From assembly GCF_002188635.1 (NCBI RefSeq), contig NZ_NINX01000033.1:186001-250000 (forward strand): a DNA stretch of 64,000 bases, written 5' to 3'. Below, piece by piece: positions 51,544 to 60,184 of this stretch. Position 1 is the first letter of the stretch. Every line of letters starts with the position of its first letter. The position numbers were made by a program, and so were the translations under genes. This stretch comes from Pigmentiphaga sp. NML030171. GTDB taxonomy: Bacteria; Pseudomonadota; Gammaproteobacteria; Burkholderiales; Burkholderiaceae_B. The notes below the pieces were generated by a model. It made no database searches, was not told where the DNA came from, and saw nothing but the letters and a program-made list of their open reading frames with translations.

Positions 51544-52710
51544 TCACGCCAGCAGTTGTCCGATCGCCTCGCGCAGCTCCGGCTTGCGCTCCAGCCCGAA
51601 GCCGGGCGCGCTCGACGGCGCGATGCGGCCGTCGCCCGCCACGCAATCGTCGCAGTAGCCGCCGAAGGGCTGGAACACGCCGGGATAGGCCTCGCAGCCG
51701 CCCAGTTGCAGTCCCACGGCGATATGCAGGTTGATCAGGTGGCCGCCATGGGGATAGAGCTGCGCCCGCCGGTAGCCATGCGCGTCCATCTCGGCCAGGA
51801 TGCGGCCATATTCCGTCAGGCCGTAGCTCAGCCCCGCGTCCATCTGGAAGATGTCACGGTCCGCCCGCATGCCGCCGAAGCGCAGCAGGTTGCGCACGTC
51901 GGCGGCCGAGAACAGGTTCTCGCCCGTGGCCACCGCACCCGGATAGCCTTCGATGAAACGACGGTTGGCATCGAAATCCAGCGGATCGCAGGCTTCCTCG
52001 AACCAGCGCAGCCCGTACTGCGCCATGGCCTTCCCATAGGCCGCCGCCTCGTCCACCGAGAAGCGGCCGTTGGCATCGACCGCCAGCCTGGACCCGTCGC
52101 CGGCCACCTCCAGCGCCGCCTCGACCCGCGCGACGTCGGTGGCCAGGTCGGCGCCGCCTATCTTCATCTTGAAGGCCGAGAAGCCCATGTCACGGTAGCG
52201 CAGCAATTCGTCGCGCAGGATGGCGCACGGATCGCCGGGATAGTAGTAGCCCCCCGCGGCATAGACGTCCACATCGTCGCGCAGGCGCGAGACCCCATGG
52301 GCGCGGCTTATGGTCTGGAACGCCGGTTCGTCGTCCAGCTTGGCGTTCAGGTCCCAGAACGCCAGCTCCAGCGCGCCCACCGCGGCGGCCCGGTCGCCGT
52401 GGCCGCCGGGTTTTTCGTTGCGCATCGCGCAGGCGTGCACCTTGGCGGGATCGAAGCGGCGGCCCAATGCATCCAGCAGGGATTCCGGGCGGGCGGCCAG
52501 CAGGCGCGGGAAGAAGCGCTCGCGCAGCAGTCCGCCCTGGGCGTAGCGGCCGATGGAGTCGAAGGCGATGCCGGTGACCGGCTTGCCGTTGCGCACCACG
52601 TCGGTGACGACCGCCACCAGCGAGACGGTGTGCTCCGAGAAATTGACCAGGGCGTTGGAGATGTTGCCGCGCAGCGGGACCGTGAGTTCCCGCAGCTCCT
52701 TGATGATCAT
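51544..52710 (-). CDS. tarD: D(-)-tartrate dehydratase (enolase superfamily)
   Basis: 388 residues from the ATG at 52710. The mandelate-racemase-like barrel has Lys181/Lys183 (KMKIG), Asp212, Glu238 and Glu264 as metal ligands, Asp291, and His321 (YPHGGHL). All are offset by one from the residues I recall for Bradyrhizobium TarD (Lys184, Asp213, Glu239, Glu265, Asp292, His322), with nearly identical length. The reaction is D-tartrate to oxaloacetate plus water in the cytoplasm. It is first in the operon tarD / KPR-like / leuC / leuD / Bug / LacI, divergent from pcaB across the palindrome 52787-52804. Confidence 0.87.
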   Translation of the reverse strand: MIIKELRELTVPLRGNISNALVNFSEHTVSLVAVVTDVVRNGKPVTGIAFDSIGRYAQGGLLRERFFPRLLAARPESLLDALGRRFDPAKVHACAMRNEKPGGHGDRAAAVGALELAFWDLNAKLDDEPAFQTISRAHGVSRLRDDVDVYAAGGYYYPGDPCAILRDELLRYRDMGFSAFKMKIGGADLATDVARVEAALEVAGDGSRLAVDANGRFSVDEAAAYGKAMAQYGLRWFEEACDPLDFDANRRFIEGYPGAVATGENLFSAADVRNLLRFGGMRADRDIFQMDAGLSYGLTEYGRILAEMDAHGYRRAQLYPHGGHLINLHIAVGLQLGGCEAYPGVFQPFGGYCDDCVAGDGRIAPSSAPGFGLERKPELREAIGQLLA

Positions 52711-52786
52711 GGTGCCTGTTTCCTGTGGATGGCCCTTGTCGCCCGGCGACGCCGGCCGCTTCTTTTTCATACCGGCCGCCAGCATA

Positions 52787-52804
52787 AATGCACACGTGTG
52801 CATT
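52787..52804. promoter_or_regulatory. 18-bp perfect palindrome between tarD and pcaB
   Basis: AATGCACAC is followed directly by its reverse complement GTGTGCATT. It is the most symmetrical site in the 194-bp gap and is positioned to control both divergent operons. The regulator is not obvious: candidates are the LacI protein at 46653-47696 or a GntR encoded elsewhere. Confidence 0.7.
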
Positions 52805-52904
52805 CGTCAAGGGAGCGCATGGCCGGGGGAAAACCCGTGGCCCGCCATGCTATCGTCATGCCCAGTCCGGCCGCCGCCGCGGCCCCTCCGATACGGCCTT
52901 CCTC

Positions 52905-54266
52905 ATGGACGCTCTCAACGCCTTCTTCTCGACCCCGGCCATCCGGGCCATCTGGACCGACCAGGCGGTGATCGCCGCCATGATCCGCTTCGAATCCGAA
53001 CTGGCCGCCGCGCAGCGCGACTGCGGCGTCATCCCGGCCGACGCAGCCGCGGCCATCATCGATACCTGCTCGTCCTTCTCGCTCGACGCCGGCAAGCTGG
53101 CGGCCGATGCCCGCGTGGCCGGCACCCTGGCCATCCCGCTGGTCAAGATGCTCAAGGCCGCGGTAGGCGGGCGCAACGAAGGCGCCGCCGCGTACGTGCA
53201 CTACGGCTCGACCAGCCAGGACCTGGCCGACACCGCGATGGTCACGCTGGCCCGGCAGTCGCTGGACCTGCTGCGGACCGAGCTGGTCCGGCTGGGCGAT
53301 GCGCTGGCCGGGCAGGTCGAGGCCCATCGGCGCACGCCGCTGCTGGGCCGCACGCTGATCCAGCCCGCCGCGCCCGTCACCTTCGGCTGGAAGGTCGCAG
53401 GCTGGCTCGACGCCGCGGGGCGCAGCAGCGTGGCCCTGAAACGCGCGGGCGACGAAGCCTGCACGCTGCAGTTCGGCGGCGCCAACGGCACGCTGGCCAC
53501 CCACTACGGCGAAGGCCAGCGCGTCGCGCGGGCGCTGGCCGACCGGCTGGGCCTGCGCGTGCCCGCCATCTCGTGGCAGGGCGGACGCGACCGGCTGGCG
53601 CGGCTGGGCAGCGAGCTGGCCATCCTGTGCGGCGCACTGGGCAAGATCGGCCGCGACATCTCCCTGCTCATGCAGGCCGAAGTGGCCGAGGCCTTCGAAC
53701 CCACCGGCGAAGGACGCGGCGGCTCGTCGGCCATGCCGCACAAGCGCAACCCCGTCTCCAGCATGTACCTGATGGATGCCGCGTATCGCGCCCCGGCGCT
53801 CGCGTCCATCCTGGCCGGAGAGCTCGCTTCCGAGCACGAACGCGGCCTGGGCACCTGGCCCAATTCGCTGCCGGTGCTGGCCGACCTGTTCAGCCTTGCC
53901 GCCAGCAGCATCGCCGCGGCGGTCGACATCGCCGAGGGCGTGCGCGTCGATGCGCAGGCCATGCAGGCCAACATCGACCGCCTGTACGGCGTCGTCTATT
54001 CGGAAGGCATTTCGCTGCGGTTGTCGGCTCTGCTGGGCCCGGCGCAGGCGCAGCGCATCATCGGCCAGGTGTGCGAACAGGCCATTTCGCAGCGCACGCC
54101 GGTGGCCGAACTGCTCAAGCAGATTCCCGAAGTCACCGCCGTGCTCGGCGCGCAGGACATCGATACCCTGGCCGGCCCGCAGCCGCAGATCGCCGCGTGC
54201 CAGCCCATGTGCAGCGCCGTGCTGTACCAATGGCAGGAACAGAAGACCCTTATCCAGGAGGACTAG
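52905..54266 (+). CDS. pcaB: 3-carboxy-cis,cis-muconate cycloisomerase
   Basis: 453 residues from the ATG at 52905. It belongs to the fumarase/aspartase superfamily, with the signature GSSAMPHKRNP and YVHYGSTSQDLADTA near the start. PcaB converts 3-carboxymuconate to 4-carboxymuconolactone in the protocatechuate branch of the beta-ketoadipate pathway. pcaL follows after 3 bp, confirming the assignment over adenylosuccinate lyase. The ring-cleaving pcaGH genes are not in the window. Confidence 0.93.
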   Translation: MDALNAFFSTPAIRAIWTDQAVIAAMIRFESELAAAQRDCGVIPADAAAAIIDTCSSFSLDAGKLAADARVAGTLAIPLVKMLKAAVGGRNEGAAAYVHYGSTSQDLADTAMVTLARQSLDLLRTELVRLGDALAGQVEAHRRTPLLGRTLIQPAAPVTFGWKVAGWLDAAGRSSVALKRAGDEACTLQFGGANGTLATHYGEGQRVARALADRLGLRVPAISWQGGRDRLARLGSELAILCGALGKIGRDISLLMQAEVAEAFEPTGEGRGGSSAMPHKRNPVSSMYLMDAAYRAPALASILAGELASEHERGLGTWPNSLPVLADLFSLAASSIAAAVDIAEGVRVDAQAMQANIDRLYGVVYSEGISLRLSALLGPAQAQRIIGQVCEQAISQRTPVAELLKQIPEVTAVLGAQDIDTLAGPQPQIAACQPMCSAVLYQWQEQKTLIQED

Positions 54267-54269
54267 AAC

Positions 54270-55436
54270 ATGCCCCACGTTGTCAGCGGCGACGCCCGCA
54301 TCTACTGGCGCAGCGACGGCGACGAAAACCTGCCGCCGCTGGTGCTGGGCAATTCCATCGGCACCGACTTCGCGGTCTGGGACGACGTGCTGCCGCGCCT
54401 GATGCGCCATTTCCGCGTGATCCGCTTCGATGCGCGCGGCCATGGCGCCTCGGACGCGCCGGCCGGCGACTACACGCTGGAGCAGCTGGGCAACGACCTG
54501 GACGCCGTCGCCACGGCTGCCGGCGCCGAAAGCTTCGACTACGCCGGCGTCTCGCTGGGCGGCATGGTGGGCATGTGGTACGGCATCAACAAGCCGGGGC
54601 GCCTGCGCCGCCTGGTGTTGTGCAACACCTCGTGCCAGATGGACCCCAAGGCCTGGCAGACCCGCATCGACACCGTGCGCGCCAACGGCATGCAAAGCAT
54701 CGTCGACATGGCCATGGGCCGCTTCTTCACGCCGGAATACGTCGAACGCAACGGCATCCCCTACCAGCGCGTGCGCACTACCTTCCTGCAGACGTCGGCG
54801 ACCGGCTACACCGGCTGCTGCGCGGCCATCCGCGACATGCAGGTGGCCGACGATCTGCACCGCATCACCGTCCCCACGCTGGTCGTCACCGGCGAGCGCG
54901 ATGTCTCGACGCCGCCGGCCGCGGGCGAATTCATCGCCGGCCGGATCCCGGGCGCCACGGCCCGCATGCTGCCCGCCGCCCATATCGCGGCCAGCGAGGT
55001 GCCGCTGCAGTTCTGCGACACGCTGATCGAGTTCCTGACCGATCCGCCGGTCGAGACCGAGCAGGACCGCTACGATTACGGCATGGCGCGCCGTCGCCAG
55101 GTGCTCAGCCCGGCCTACGTCGATGCCCGCAACGCCGCGATCACGCCCTTCAACCGCCGCTTCCAGGCCTTCATCACGCGCTACGCCTGGGGCGAGGTCT
55201 GGACTTCCAGCCGCTTCGAGGACACCACCCGGCGCATCGCCGTGCTGTCCATGATGCTGGCGCTGGGCCGCTGGGAAGAGTTCGAGATGCACGTGGCCGC
55301 CGCACTGCGCGCCGGCATCGAGCCCGCCGTCATCGAGGAAACCCTGGTGCAGGCCGCCATCTATGCCGGCGTACCCGCGGCCAACACCGGCTTCCACCTG
55401 GCCGGCAAGGTGATCGAGAAGCACAAGCAGGGCTAG
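54270..55436 (+). CDS. pcaL: Fused beta-ketoadipate enol-lactone hydrolase / 4-carboxymuconolactone decarboxylase
   Basis: 388 residues. Residues 1-255 are an alpha/beta hydrolase (PcaD) with nucleophile elbow GVSLGGMVG, Asp in GERDVSTPP and His in AAHIAASE. Residues 265-388 are a carboxymuconolactone decarboxylase (PcaC) with ITRYAWGEVWTSS, EFEMHVAAALRAG and QAAIYAGVPAANTGF. The fusion performs the two steps after PcaB, yielding beta-ketoadipate. It is a single operon with pcaB; the next plus-strand gene starts more than 4.7 kb later. Confidence 0.93.
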   Translation: MPHVVSGDARIYWRSDGDENLPPLVLGNSIGTDFAVWDDVLPRLMRHFRVIRFDARGHGASDAPAGDYTLEQLGNDLDAVATAAGAESFDYAGVSLGGMVGMWYGINKPGRLRRLVLCNTSCQMDPKAWQTRIDTVRANGMQSIVDMAMGRFFTPEYVERNGIPYQRVRTTFLQTSATGYTGCCAAIRDMQVADDLHRITVPTLVVTGERDVSTPPAAGEFIAGRIPGATARMLPAAHIAASEVPLQFCDTLIEFLTDPPVETEQDRYDYGMARRRQVLSPAYVDARNAAITPFNRRFQAFITRYAWGEVWTSSRFEDTTRRIAVLSMMLALGRWEEFEMHVAAALRAGIEPAVIEETLVQAAIYAGVPAANTGFHLAGKVIEKHKQG

Positions 55437-55527
55437 CGCCTGCTCCCGTCCGGGGCTCCGGGGGGGGGCGAAATTCCCCACGCCCCCCGCCTGGACCACG
55501 TATCGGCGCGGGACGCAGGAAAATGCC

Positions 55528-55558
55528 AAAAAAAACCCGGATGGCCAGGCCATCCGGG
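55528..55558 (-). terminator. Rho-independent terminator of the PhoX gene
   Basis: CCCGGATGGCC and GGCCATCCGGG form a strong stem. An A-run at 55528-55535 becomes a T-tail when read on the minus strand. It lies about 50 bp after the PhoX stop at 55609. Confidence 0.85.
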
Positions 55559-55608
55559 CTGTAAATGGGGGTGCGCCCGTACCGCGGCAACGCCCCCTCC
55601 TTGGTCGT

Positions 55609-57468
55609 TCAGGCGCCCACGGGCTTGCCGTCCTTCCGGCTGACCACGATCGTGGCGGACCGCGCGTCGCCGCCGCCGGCGCGCTTGGTGTTCCACACGC
55701 CGTTCGGGTGCTGGATGTTGATGAAGAAGGTCGCAAGGTCGGGCGTATAGGCGATGCCCGTGATCTCGCAGCCCTTGGGGCCTACCAGGAAGCGCTTGGA
55801 CTCGCCCGTTTCCTGATCGATGTAGTACATCGAGTTGTTGCCGAAGATGTCGGTGATGTTCGAGCCCGTGCCCGAATCGGTCTGCACCCACAGGCGGCCC
55901 TGCGGATCGACGCGGATGCCGTCGGGGCTGGAAAACTCGTCGCCCTTGATGTTGCCGGTCACGTTGGCCGCGGCGCCGTCCGCCGGGTCCTGGCCGGCCA
56001 GCAGCAGCAGTTCCCATTCGAACGTCGTGGCCAGCGGCGAATCGCCGCGTTCCTTCCAGCGCACGATGTGGCCGTGCGAGTTGCTGATGCGCGGATTGGC
56101 GGCGCTGGTGCGCTTGCGGCTGCCGTTGTTGGTCAGCGTGCAATAGACGGTCTTGTCCACGCCCACCGTGATCCACTCGGGACGGTCCATCAGCGTGGCG
56201 CCGGCCACGCGCGCGGCGACCTTGGTATTGATCAGCACGTCGGCCTGGCTGGCGAAATTGACGATGACGGGCGTGGGCGGCTGGTCCGGCGCGGTCTGCG
56301 TGTAGTTGCCCGGGTCGATGGCGTTCAGGGTGAGGTTGTTCTTGCCGTGCGTCAGCTCGACCCAGTTGCCGGTGCCGTCGTCGTTGAAGCGGGCGGCGTA
56401 CAGCGTGCCTTCGTCCAGCAGGTTCAGGTTGGCCGCGCGGTTCTTGGGGTCGTAGGCCTTGCTGGGAATGAACTTGTAGATGCAGCCCGGCGTGCCGTCG
56501 TCGCCCATGTAGAACGCGACGCGGTTGGCCTCGTCCGTCATGTACGCGGTGTTCTCGTGGTCGAAGCGGCCCATGGCGGTGCGCTTGACCGCGGTCGAGG
56601 TCGGCGTGTAGGGATCGATCTCGACCACCCAGCCGTAGCCCTTCTCGTCCTGCGTGGGATCCAGGTAGTTGTCCGTCGTCTCTTCGCAGGTCAGGTACGT
56701 GCCCCAGGGCGTCGGGCCGCTGGCGCAGTTGTTCAGCGTGCCCACCACCTTGCGGGTGCTGCTGACGGCCGAGGCGGCCGGGCCGCCGACGTTGTAGACG
56801 GTGTTGCCGGTATAGCGCTTGTTGTAGCGGGAGTTGGCCTTGACCGCCCACGTGCCGTCATCGCCGCGCGCGACCTCGACGACCGAGACGCCGACGTTCG
56901 ACAGACGCGTCTTGGTGCCTTCCACGGCCAGGTTCAGCGTGGCGTTGTCGGTGCTTTCATGGTTGATGGCCAGCAGGCCGCCCTTGTTGGGGTCGACGCC
57001 GTCCAGCGGATAGAAGTGCATGCCGTCGTGCTGGCCGCCGGCCTGCGTCTCGGTGTCCGGCCACGACTGGGGCGTACCGGCGTACCCGGCGGAACCCGTC
57101 TCGCACTTGTCGCCGGCCGAGTACAGGATCTGCACCTGGTAGTCCTTGGGCACGGTCACGGTGTCGGCCGTGATCTTGTCGGCCAGCCGTTCGAACTTCA
57201 CCGAGTAGTCGGGGCCGACCGGATCGGTGTCACCACCACCGCCACCTCCGCCGCCGCCCGGCGCGGGCGCGGAATCGCCGTCGCTGCCACAGGCGGCCAG
57301 CGTCGTGGCACCGAAGACCGACAGGATAGACAGGCCGAAGCTGTTCCTGAGCAGCGTGCGGCGAGCGGGGTTGGCGGCGACGATCTCGTCGAACATCTGG
57401 CCGGGGACGGTGACTTCTCCCTGCGCCTCGCGAGACGGAGCGCGCAATTTATCTGTCAGGTAGGACAT
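55609..57468 (-). CDS. PhoX-family phosphatase (DUF839), Tat-exported
   Basis: 619 residues. A twin-arginine signal (NPARRTLLRNSFG, about 34-46) precedes a hydrophobic stretch and a lipobox-like TTLAACGS near residue 60, so a Tat-exported lipoprotein is possible. A run of nine Gly follows as a flexible linker. The catalytic beta-propeller region shows HDGMHFYPLDG, TYLTCEETTDNYLD, GRFDHENTAYM and SPDGIRVDPQGRLWVQTDSG. PhoX enzymes are calcium/iron alkaline phosphatases releasing phosphate from organic esters outside the cytoplasm. Monocistronic, with its own terminator. No PHO box was confirmed in the upstream gap. Confidence 0.9.
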   Translation of the reverse strand: MSYLTDKLRAPSREAQGEVTVPGQMFDEIVAANPARRTLLRNSFGLSILSVFGATTLAACGSDGDSAPAPGGGGGGGGGDTDPVGPDYSVKFERLADKITADTVTVPKDYQVQILYSAGDKCETGSAGYAGTPQSWPDTETQAGGQHDGMHFYPLDGVDPNKGGLLAINHESTDNATLNLAVEGTKTRLSNVGVSVVEVARGDDGTWAVKANSRYNKRYTGNTVYNVGGPAASAVSSTRKVVGTLNNCASGPTPWGTYLTCEETTDNYLDPTQDEKGYGWVVEIDPYTPTSTAVKRTAMGRFDHENTAYMTDEANRVAFYMGDDGTPGCIYKFIPSKAYDPKNRAANLNLLDEGTLYAARFNDDGTGNWVELTHGKNNLTLNAIDPGNYTQTAPDQPPTPVIVNFASQADVLINTKVAARVAGATLMDRPEWITVGVDKTVYCTLTNNGSRKRTSAANPRISNSHGHIVRWKERGDSPLATTFEWELLLLAGQDPADGAAANVTGNIKGDEFSSPDGIRVDPQGRLWVQTDSGTGSNITDIFGNNSMYYIDQETGESKRFLVGPKGCEITGIAYTPDLATFFINIQHPNGVWNTKRAGGGDARSATIVVSRKDGKPVGA

Positions 57469-57563
57469 TCAAACCTCGTGGTGTGAAAAGACGGTATTAA
57501 GCTGCTTGTCAGCTTGACCGAGCGCGAGGTTAAAAGACCCAGATGACAGCCGGGTTACGGACG

Positions 57564-57590
57564 AAAAAAAGTCCGCCCCGCGAGGCGGAC
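57564..57590 (-). terminator. Rho-independent terminator of the citryl-CoA lyase operon
   Basis: GTCCGCC pairs with GGCGGAC around six bases. Seven A's at 57564-57570 form the T-tail on the minus strand. It sits 20 bp after the stop at 57611 and also shields the operon from the PhoX promoter region (57469-57563). Confidence 0.85.
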
Positions 57591-57610
57591 CCGGAAGCGG
57601 CGGATAGACA

Positions 57611-58384
57611 TCAGCGCAGGTGCGCGGTGGCTTCCTCCTCGACCATGGCCTTGATCTCGCGCGCCATCGGCTCGCGCAATTCTTCCAGCACGTGCGCCAC
57701 CAGCCCGATGGCCCGCGACATGACGCCTATGCCCCGGACCACGCGCCAGGGAATGCCCAGTTCGCTGGCCACCGCGGCGATGGCGCCGGTGGCGTTGACC
57801 GGCAGGCTCTTGCCCAGGCGCGACTGCGCCGCCTCGGCCACCGCCTGCATCAGCGCCACGTAGGGTCCGTCGAAGCCGTTGTCACGGGCGATCTCGAACA
57901 GGCGCGGGGCACGCGGGTCGACCGGCTTGTGGATGTGGTGGCCGATGCCCGGCACCGTGCGGGCGCGCGCCGCGTGTTCGTCGACGATGCGGGCCGCCAG
58001 GGCGGCGATGTCCCCGGGCCGGGCCGGATCCGGCAACGCCTCCTGCAGCATGCGGGCGGCATTCTCCATGCTGCCCACGAACACGCTGCCCAGGCCGCTG
58101 AGTCCGGCCGCCACCGCGGCCTGCATGGCTTCGGGCGCACCCGCCAGCGTCATGCGGGTCACGATGGCGCTGGGCGTCATCCCGTGCTCGACCAGGATCA
58201 CCGCCAGCGCGTTGAACACGCGTGACTCGCGCTCATTGGGCAGGCGGTCCATCATTTCCAGGAAGGCCATGTCGCCCAGCGACACCTTGCCCATGATGTC
58301 CTGGCACAGGTCCAGCCCCTTGATGGTGATCTTGTCTTCGGTGCTCCAGCAGATGTCGGTCCTGAGTTGCTTGCGCTTGGCCAT
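57611..58384 (-). CDS. Citryl-CoA lyase-like protein (short citrate synthase fold)
   Basis: 257 residues, the length of the truncated citrate synthase-like lyases. Motifs are RTDICWSTEDKITIKGLDLCQDIMG at the start, GSVFVGSMENAARML, GIGHHIHKPVDPRAPRLFEIA (equivalent to the GFGH catalytic loop) and RGIGVMSRAIGLVAHVLEE at the end. Expected chemistry is retro-aldol cleavage of a citryl- or citramalyl-CoA-like thioester to acetyl-CoA and an oxo acid. It is co-transcribed with the acyl-CoA synthetase 58 bp upstream, which would make the thioester. Confidence 0.86.
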   Translation of the reverse strand: MAKRKQLRTDICWSTEDKITIKGLDLCQDIMGKVSLGDMAFLEMMDRLPNERESRVFNALAVILVEHGMTPSAIVTRMTLAGAPEAMQAAVAAGLSGLGSVFVGSMENAARMLQEALPDPARPGDIAALAARIVDEHAARARTVPGIGHHIHKPVDPRAPRLFEIARDNGFDGPYVALMQAVAEAAQSRLGKSLPVNATGAIAAVASELGIPWRVVRGIGVMSRAIGLVAHVLEELREPMAREIKAMVEEEATAHLR

Positions 58385-58442
58385 GGGTCGTGTCTCCTTC
58401 GATGTCAGATTCGCATTGTGCCCGCGACGGCGGGGGATGGGT

Positions 58443-60035
58443 TCAGGCCTGCAGGTCCACGATCCGTTCCCTGACGGCGGGATCGTCGCGCAGCAGGTTC
58501 TTGGCGATCTTGTGCGTGGGCGTGTGCGGCAGCTCGGGCAGCAGCGCCACGTAGCGCGGCACCTTGATGGCGGCCAACCGGCCGCGGCACCACTCGGCCA
58601 CCTCGGCTTCGGCCAGCGTGGCGCCCGGGCGCGGCGCCACCACCACCAGGATCTCGTCCTCGCCCAGTTCGGACGGCACGGCCAGGGCCGCCGCCTCGAA
58701 CACGGCGGGGTGCTCGTTGATGACCATTTCGAGTTCGGCGGCGGCGATGTTTTCGCCGCGGCGGCGGATGATGTCCTTCTTGCGCGAGACGTGGAAGAAG
58801 AAGCCGTCGGCATCGCGCCGCACCAGGTCGCCGGTCTTGAGCCACTCGCCTTCGAAGGCCTGGCGGGTCTGTTCGGGATCGCGGAAGTACCCCTGCATGA
58901 CGATGGGCGTGGCCACCCAGAGCTCGCCGACCTCGTCCGCGCCCACGTCCCGGCCGGCATCGTCGACCACGCGGCATCGCGCCCAGGGCCGGGCCGGATC
59001 CGGATGCGCGGCCACCACGCCCATGCTGCCCGGCTTGTCGGGCCCGTCGTAGGGATTGCAGGTAACGCCGGGAATCTCGGTCATGCCGAAGCCCGAGAAC
59101 AGGTGCGGCACTCCGAATTCGTCGCGGAATGCGGGTGCCGACTTCCTGCGCACGCCGTATACCGCGCGCAGGCGGTGATCGGGCCGGTATTCACGCCGGT
59201 CGCGGGAAGCGAGGATGGTGCCGATGGCCTCGATGATGTTGACCACCGTGGCGCCGTTGTCGGCCGCCACCTGCCAGAACGTCGAGGCGGAAAAGCGCGG
59301 CACCAGGATCATCGCCGCGCCGCAAGCCAGCGCGCCGCCCACCGAGTAGAACAACGCATTCATGTGGAAGAACGGCAGGATGATCATCAGCCTGTCGTCG
59401 GGCTGCAGGTGCACGCGCGCGACGTTGGCCTCGCCAGCGGTCACGAGGTTGTACTGGCTGTGCATGACGCCCTTGGGAAATCCCGTGGTGCCGGACGTGT
59501 AGATGATGACGCAGGTATCGGTGGCCGCCGGGACGGGTAGCGGCGCCTGCCCCACCGGCTGTGCCAGCGCGGCGGCCAGCGACCCGGCATCGTCCTGCGG
59601 GCCGTCCATGGTCATCAGCCAGGGGGGGACCTGGAACCCGGCGGCGATCGGCCGCACCAGGTCGAGCAGGCGCGTTTCGGCCAGGATGCCCTGCACCTCC
59701 GCGTGCCGCAGCGCATAGTCCATCTCGCGCGGACCGAAATCGGGATTGACCGGCACCATGGTGGCGCCCAGCCGGGCCAGCGCGAACAGCGCCAGCACGT
59801 GCGCCTTGTCGTTGCGCCCGGCCACCGCCACGCGGGCGCCGGGCCCGATTCCCCGCGCGGCCAGCGCCCGCGCCAGGCGTTCGTAGCGCCGGCCGAACTC
59901 GGCCCAGGTCCAGCATTCGCCGTCCTGGATCAGGAAAGGCCGGGACGCTTGCTCGGCGCACCGGCTCAGGAAGGCGTCGTGCAGGGTTCCGTCGTGGGGG
60001 CGATAGCGGTTCAGGACTTCGAGCGGACTTTGCAT
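58443..60035 (-). CDS. AMP-forming acyl-CoA synthetase (ANL superfamily)
   Basis: 530 residues from the ATG at 60035. Adenylation motifs are YTSGTTGFPKGVMHSQ, GFGMTEIPG, WLKTGDLVRRD, RRGENIAAAELEMVINEHP, and the catalytic Lys near the end (PTHKIAKNLL). It activates a carboxylic acid with ATP and CoA. Resemblance is to crotonobetaine/carnitine-CoA ligase-like enzymes. Paired with a citryl-CoA lyase-like gene downstream and a divergent Bug receptor, it likely activates an imported di- or tricarboxylate. Confidence 0.88.
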   Translation of the reverse strand: MQSPLEVLNRYRPHDGTLHDAFLSRCAEQASRPFLIQDGECWTWAEFGRRYERLARALAARGIGPGARVAVAGRNDKAHVLALFALARLGATMVPVNPDFGPREMDYALRHAEVQGILAETRLLDLVRPIAAGFQVPPWLMTMDGPQDDAGSLAAALAQPVGQAPLPVPAATDTCVIIYTSGTTGFPKGVMHSQYNLVTAGEANVARVHLQPDDRLMIILPFFHMNALFYSVGGALACGAAMILVPRFSASTFWQVAADNGATVVNIIEAIGTILASRDRREYRPDHRLRAVYGVRRKSAPAFRDEFGVPHLFSGFGMTEIPGVTCNPYDGPDKPGSMGVVAAHPDPARPWARCRVVDDAGRDVGADEVGELWVATPIVMQGYFRDPEQTRQAFEGEWLKTGDLVRRDADGFFFHVSRKKDIIRRRGENIAAAELEMVINEHPAVFEAAALAVPSELGEDEILVVVAPRPGATLAEAEVAEWCRGRLAAIKVPRYVALLPELPHTPTHKIAKNLLRDDPAVRERIVDLQA

Positions 60036-60101
60036 GGTCGAGCGGCTCGGAACAGGATTCGACCTTGCCAGTTTACTTCCTGGATACGTGCGTGCACAAT
60101 T

Positions 60102-60117
60102 GTATTCAAACGAATAC
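60102..60117. promoter_or_regulatory. Inverted repeat in the acyl-CoA synthetase / Bug divergent promoter
   Basis: GTATTC and GAATAC flank AAAC in the 149-bp gap between starts 60035 and 60185. A partial GTGCGTGCAC symmetry lies just before it (60088-60098). GntR proteins commonly bind such sites; the GntR encoded at 61198-61926 is the natural candidate. Confidence 0.5.
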
Positions 60118-60184
60118 CGATAGTGCCCGACCCCGCCTGCGGCGGCGCCACGGGCACGAACCCCGGCCCCCCTCAGGAGGAGAC

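Noticed and set aside
51544-52710. Muconate cycloisomerase for the neighbouring pca genes
   Set aside because: The active site has KMKIG, two Glu metal ligands and the HGGH histidine in TarD register, which fits acid-sugar dehydratases rather than muconate cycloisomerase.
52767-55736. Very long open frame on the minus strand opposite pcaB-pcaL (about 989 codons), and a similar plus-strand frame 52553-55564
   Set aside because: High-GC shadow frames. Their residues are compositionally biased (Arg, Gly, His, Gln) with no domain motifs, while pcaB and pcaL show intact catalytic signatures.
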